From contig DFEK01000011.1 of NCBI GenBank assembly GCA_002368665.1, positions 124,001-188,000 on the forward strand: DNA of 64,000 nucleotides, read 5' to 3'. Positions within the stretch are counted from its first letter, which is position 1. Each line of letters starts with the position of its first letter. The notes beneath the pieces were generated by a model. The model had not been told where the DNA came from, ran no database searches, and worked only from the letters and a program-made list of their open reading frames with translations. The translations under genes and the position numbers were made by a program. Below are positions 60,649 through 64,000 of this stretch, one piece after another. The DNA comes from Lachnospiraceae bacterium UBA3804. GTDB taxonomy: Bacteria > Bacillota > Clostridia > Lachnospirales > Lachnospiraceae.

Positions 60649-61635
60649 TTATAACAAATGTGCTCTGATTTCTTCCGCGCTCATGGAAGTCAAATATGCG
60701 GGCGGAACATCAAAGATGGTCTTGCAACCGGTCATTCCTTCCTTCTGCATGCGGACTGCCGCTCTGGCAAATGCCACAAGTACGGAAGATGTGAATTCCG
60801 GGTTGGAGTCAAGCTTTAAGCTGTACTCTATCACATGCGTGTTCTCATCGTTCCATCCGGTTTTTCCGGAGTGGATTACAAATCCGCCGTGAGGAATTCC
60901 GGAATGATCGCGAAGCAATTCTTCTTCGCTGATAAAATGAACGGTCGTATCATAATCGGCAAAGTAGTTCGGCATCGTCTTGATGGCTTCTTCCACCTTT
61001 GCGGGATCTGCGCCTTCTTCAAGAACCACGAAGCACTCTCTCGTATGTTTCTGTCTGGTGGTAAGATCGGGATTTGCACCGCTTCTTACGGCTTCCAAAG
61101 CTTCCGGGACGGGAATCGTATACTGCTTTCCGTCCTTTACACCGGGTACGCGGCGGATTGCATCGGAGTGACCCTGGCTTACGCCCTTACCCCAGAAGGT
61201 GTAGGTCTTTCCGTTGTTCAGAATTGCATTTGCGTACAGACGGCTTACGGAGAACATTCCGGGATCCCAGCCTAAGGAGATCATGGCGATTTTACCGGCT
61301 TCCTTTGCTGCCGCATCCACATTGGCAAAGTGTGTGGGGATGTTTGCGTGGGTATCGAAGCTGTCGATGACGTTGAACATCTTTGCATACTTCGGAGTCA
61401 TCTCGGGCAAATCCGTTGCGGATCCGCCGCAAATGATCAGGACGTCGATTTTATCCTTCCACTGCTCGATGTCAGCTACGTTTACGACTGCTGCGCCTTC
61501 GGTAAGAATTTTCACCGTAGACGGATCACGTCTTGTAAATACCGCAACAAGCTCTTCATCCTCATTGTGTTTCACGGCACACTCCACCCCGCGGCCGAGG
61601 TTGCCGTATCCTAAAATACCGATTCTAATAGACAT
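60649..61635 (-). CDS. ddh: meso-diaminopimelate dehydrogenase
   Basis: A 328-residue NADP enzyme: IRIGILGYGNLGRGVECAV (cofactor loop), VFTRRDP, CGGSATDLPEM, SFDTHANIP, SLGWDPGMFS and FWGKGVSQGHSDAIRRV, ending in PPAYLTSMS. It makes meso-diaminopimelate directly from tetrahydrodipicolinate with ammonia, the short lysine/peptidoglycan route seen in many Clostridia. Full length. It lies 13 bases before the aquaporin stop on the same strand. Confidence 0.95.
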   Translation of the reverse strand: MSIRIGILGYGNLGRGVECAVKHNEDEELVAVFTRRDPSTVKILTEGAAVVNVADIEQWKDKIDVLIICGGSATDLPEMTPKYAKMFNVIDSFDTHANIPTHFANVDAAAKEAGKIAMISLGWDPGMFSVSRLYANAILNNGKTYTFWGKGVSQGHSDAIRRVPGVKDGKQYTIPVPEALEAVRSGANPDLTTRQKHTRECFVVLEEGADPAKVEEAIKTMPNYFADYDTTVHFISEEELLRDHSGIPHGGFVIHSGKTGWNDENTHVIEYSLKLDSNPEFTSSVLVAFARAAVRMQKEGMTGCKTIFDVPPAYLTSMSAEEIRAHLL

Positions 61636-61648
61636 TTCTTTGTACCTC

Positions 61649-62347
61649 TTATGCTTCCTTTGCGTCGGAAGATTCCATTAATTTATAAACAAATGCTGCA
61701 ATAATTGCACCGATGAAAGGTCCTACGATGAATACCCATACACAGGAAATAGGAGCGCCGTTTCCGGTAATCAATGCAACAAGAGCGGGTCCTAAGCTTC
61801 TTGCAGGGTTAACGCTCGTACCGGTTAAGCCGATGCCGAAAAGGTGAACCAATACAAGAGTAAGACCGATGATCAAACCGCCGAAGGAACCGTGATTTGC
61901 CTTCTTGCTGGTAACTCCGAGAATGGTCAGAACGAAGATGAACGTAAGAACAACTTCTACCAAAAGACCTGCAGCTACGCTGTTACCAACGCCTGCGAGA
62001 CCGTTGGAGCCGAAGCCGCCGGTCAAATCTTCCACACCACCAAGGTTGAAAATAGCAGCCAGAAGTCCTGCGCCTGCGAATGCACCGAGGCACTGAGCGC
62101 AGATGTAAAGGAAGAATTCCTTAACAGTGATTCCGCCATGAATCAAAACAGCAAGGCTGACAGCGGGATTGATGTGGCATCCGGAAATATTGCCTACGCA
62201 ATATGCCATGCCAACGATTACAAGACCGAATGCAAGTGCGGTAGCGATATATCCGCCCCAAAGTTCGCAGCCGGTAAGCATTGCTACACCGCAGCCTAAC
62301 GTTACAAGAACACAGGTACCAATAAATTCAGCGATAAATTTCTTCAT
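61649..62347 (-). CDS. Aquaporin / glycerol facilitator (MIP family)
   Basis: A 232-residue, six-helix channel. Both NPA half-helices are present (GCHINPAVSLAV and TGTSVNPARSLGPAL). The narrow-filter positions, with an H-x-x-x-P style FGIGLTG region and R after the second NPA, resemble AqpZ-type water channels more than GlpF. Selectivity is not certain. GGAGGAACAAG precedes the ATG. ddh follows and may be co-transcribed. Confidence 0.88.
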   Translation of the reverse strand: MKKFIAEFIGTCVLVTLGCGVAMLTGCELWGGYIATALAFGLVIVGMAYCVGNISGCHINPAVSLAVLIHGGITVKEFFLYICAQCLGAFAGAGLLAAIFNLGGVEDLTGGFGSNGLAGVGNSVAAGLLVEVVLTFIFVLTILGVTSKKANHGSFGGLIIGLTLVLVHLFGIGLTGTSVNPARSLGPALVALITGNGAPISCVWVFIVGPFIGAIIAAFVYKLMESSDAKEA

Positions 62348-62516
62348 ACTTGTTCCTCCGATATAAAGTTTGTTTGTGTGCTTAATACTGTATATGTCGT
62401 AAAAACATATATAGTGATTTTAACACTTTTTTAATCAATAATAAAGAAAAATTTTATGCGGAATGTTTTGCTTTACACGGTTCTCTTTTCCCGATAAAAT
62501 CAACTTATACAAGAAA

Positions 62517-63440
62517 ATGACCATGTTAACATTTCAAACAGTCACAATCGAAGACACGCCAGTACTGGAACCGTATCTTACAAAATACGGTTCTTCGTCC
62601 TGCCAGCACTCCGTTATTCTGATGACGGGACTTTCGATGAAGTACGGGGATGAATATGCGATCAAAGACGATGTTCTCTATATTCACAGAAGCGCGCTGG
62701 ATACACAGGGAAAGCGCTTCTATCTCGCGCCGCTGGGTGAGGCTGCGGATGCGGATTCGTTCAAACGCTGCGTAAATGTGATTCTGGACGATGCGGCCAC
62801 ACATGGCTGCAAAGCCGTATTCTACACGGCAACCGAAGAATTCAAATCTTTGCTTGAAAAGCATTTCCCAAACGACTTTACCTTCGAATACTCCCGCGAT
62901 TACGCGGAATATGTTTATTCCACCGAGAATTTATGCGTCCTTCCCGGCAAAGCCTTACGGGACAAGAGAAACCGGGTCCGGGCCTTTTATTCCGCTTATG
63001 AAGGACATGTCCGGATTGAAAACATCACCGAGGAAAACATGAGTGATGTTATGGTCTTTCAGGTGGAGTGGATCAAAGACCGCTTGGCGGACGGAAACGA
63101 TGAGATGCTCTCACGCGAACACGAGGCGATCAAGTTTTACTTGTCCCATTTCGAGGAGCTTAAAATGACCGGAATCGTCGTCTACGTGCGGGGAACGGTG
63201 GTCGGATATGCAGCGGGTGTTGCGCTGAATGATGACTGCATGGATGAAGTCATCGAGAAGGGCCGTAAGGACATCACAGGTGTATACCAGCTTCTTTGCA
63301 ACGAATTTGCCCTGCTCTGCTGCAGGGATTATAAGTATATCAACCGCGAGGAAGACCTGGGAGTGGAAGGACTCAGGCGCGCCAAAACCTCCTACTGTCC
63401 GGAATACATGATCGAGAAATACGTAATTACTGAGAATTAG
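62517..63440 (+). CDS. DUF2156 / LPG-synthase C-terminal-like acyltransferase
   Basis: A 307-residue soluble protein with the DUF2156 layout, two GNAT-like halves: YSRDYAEYVYSTENLCVLPGKALRDKRN region (listed motifs YVYSTENL and LRDKRNRV), then VVYVRGTVVGYAAG, and the ending CRDYKYINREEDLG, LRRAK and Y. Relatives use aminoacyl-tRNA or CoA donors; this one lacks the flippase domain of MprF. The start at 62517 or 62523 is uncertain (weak site). It is followed after 8 bases by a cysteine-cluster gene. Confidence 0.75.
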   Translation: MTMLTFQTVTIEDTPVLEPYLTKYGSSSCQHSVILMTGLSMKYGDEYAIKDDVLYIHRSALDTQGKRFYLAPLGEAADADSFKRCVNVILDDAATHGCKAVFYTATEEFKSLLEKHFPNDFTFEYSRDYAEYVYSTENLCVLPGKALRDKRNRVRAFYSAYEGHVRIENITEENMSDVMVFQVEWIKDRLADGNDEMLSREHEAIKFYLSHFEELKMTGIVVYVRGTVVGYAAGVALNDDCMDEVIEKGRKDITGVYQLLCNEFALLCCRDYKYINREEDLGVEGLRRAKTSYCPEYMIEKYVITEN

Positions 63441-63448
63441 GAGATGCC

Positions 63449-63952
63449 ATGTTAAAGGAAATCCTTAGAAAAGAAGACTGTGCTTCCTGCCGCTTCTGCT
63501 GCGCATTCAGAAGAACTTCACTGTGGGAAACGCCGATTTTTACCGGGGAAAATATCGATGCCATCCGGGAGAATGTAGATTTGGACGGCTCCGTTTTACG
63601 GGAATTTACATCCGACTCCCAAAATTACGCAACCTACGATCTGTCCGGTAAATACTTAACCGACTCACCCGAGGAAGAGGCTCCCTGCCCTTATCTTGGC
63701 GGGCGCGGTTGTCTTCTAAACGACGAAGAAAAGCCCTGGGACTGCAAAATCTGGCCCCTTCGCGTAATGCGAAAAGCGGATGGCGAGATTGTCATCGCGC
63801 TGACGCCGACCTGTCCTTCGATCAACAAACTGGACATTGAAACCGTAAAAACCTTTGTCCGCACCAAACTGCAGGATGATTTATTCGCGTACGCCGCGGC
63901 TCATCCGTATCTGATCAAGGAGTATAAGGAAGGCTTTTTCGTTTTATCCTGA
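63449..63952 (+). CDS. YkgJ-type cysteine cluster protein
   Basis: A 167-residue protein with the zinc/iron-chelating YkgJ signature: CASCRFCCAF near residues 11-18, APCPYLGGRGCLL, and a later WDCKIWPLRV. It probably binds a metal and may act in protein or metal handling. TAGGAGATGCC precedes the ATG, 8 bases after the DUF2156 gene, so they form an operon. Confidence 0.78.
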   Translation: MLKEILRKEDCASCRFCCAFRRTSLWETPIFTGENIDAIRENVDLDGSVLREFTSDSQNYATYDLSGKYLTDSPEEEAPCPYLGGRGCLLNDEEKPWDCKIWPLRVMRKADGEIVIALTPTCPSINKLDIETVKTFVRTKLQDDLFAYAAAHPYLIKEYKEGFFVLS

Positions 63953-64000
63953 TTCTTCTTTCCCTTTTGCACGATAATATGATAAAATACGCTTTGGCAT

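Noticed and set aside
1..64000. CRISPR arrays, tRNA and rRNA genes
   Set aside because: No regularly spaced repeats of CRISPR length and no cloverleaf or rRNA sequence recognised; the only short-period repeats encode the CpsD tail or lie in leaders.

Overview
The window looks like a chromosome segment of a Clostridia-type Firmicute, most likely a Lachnospiraceae member (Butyrivibrio/Roseburia-like). This is inferred from strong AGGAGG ribosome binding sites, a cpsB-cpsC-cpsD order at the head of a capsule operon, a CIRCE element, diaminopimelate dehydrogenase, and families such as DUF4869 and the Lachnospiraceae-style capsule enzymes. No rRNA, tRNA or CRISPR array was seen.

Region 1 (about 1-18.3 kb) is an AT-rich accessory island built from toxin-antitoxin and anti-phage-type genes mixed with decayed mobile elements. 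In order it holds: a membrane protein cut by the left edge; MazEF with a palindromic operator; a candidate two-hairpin small RNA; two HigA-like antitoxins without toxins; a Panacea/MqsA-type antitoxin with a shortened toxin-like partner; an ApeA-like HEPN protein with an unknown partner behind a c-di-GMP-I riboswitch; an Abi_2 (AbiD/AbiF) protein; an ISL3 fragment; DarTG; a DUF2971 protein; and tandem SEFIR (TIR-like) genes. Three nucleotidyltransferase-like paralogs (NTP_transf_5) lie here. One is intact, one is frameshifted by one base behind a second c-di-GMP-I riboswitch, and one is broken by a nonsense codon.

Region 2 (18.5-45.5 kb) makes an exopolysaccharide or capsule. On the plus strand are an HTH-UDP-glucose dehydrogenase fusion and a UDP-glucuronate 4-epimerase. 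On the minus strand, a long operon starts at a clear promoter near 45.47 kb: a cohesin-domain surface protein, CpsB, CpsC, CpsD (with a YYGK-repeat tail), a UDP-HexNAc 4,6-dehydratase, a DUF4869/P-loop pair, an aminotransferase, the initiating sugar transferase, glycosyltransferases, alanine racemase, a TupA-like ATP-grasp ligase, Wzy, two acetyltransferases, a pyruvyl transferase with an FrhB/ferredoxin protein, Wzx and WecB. A DUF4062 protein and a small zinc-ribbon protein follow. My reading is that a diamino-sugar is loaded on the lipid carrier, uronic acids are added, and the polymer is decorated with acetyl, pyruvyl and possibly D-alanyl groups. It would then be flipped by Wzx and polymerised by Wzy under CpsBCD control.

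Region 3 (45.6-64 kb) is a higher-GC core segment: CarB with a structured leader, a PurF-like protein lacking the catalytic cysteine, a secreted protein, HtpG under CIRCE, two large membrane proteins, a sodium/proline-type symporter, Lgt with small neighbours, Ddh, an aquaporin, a DUF2156-type protein and a YkgJ-type cysteine-cluster protein.
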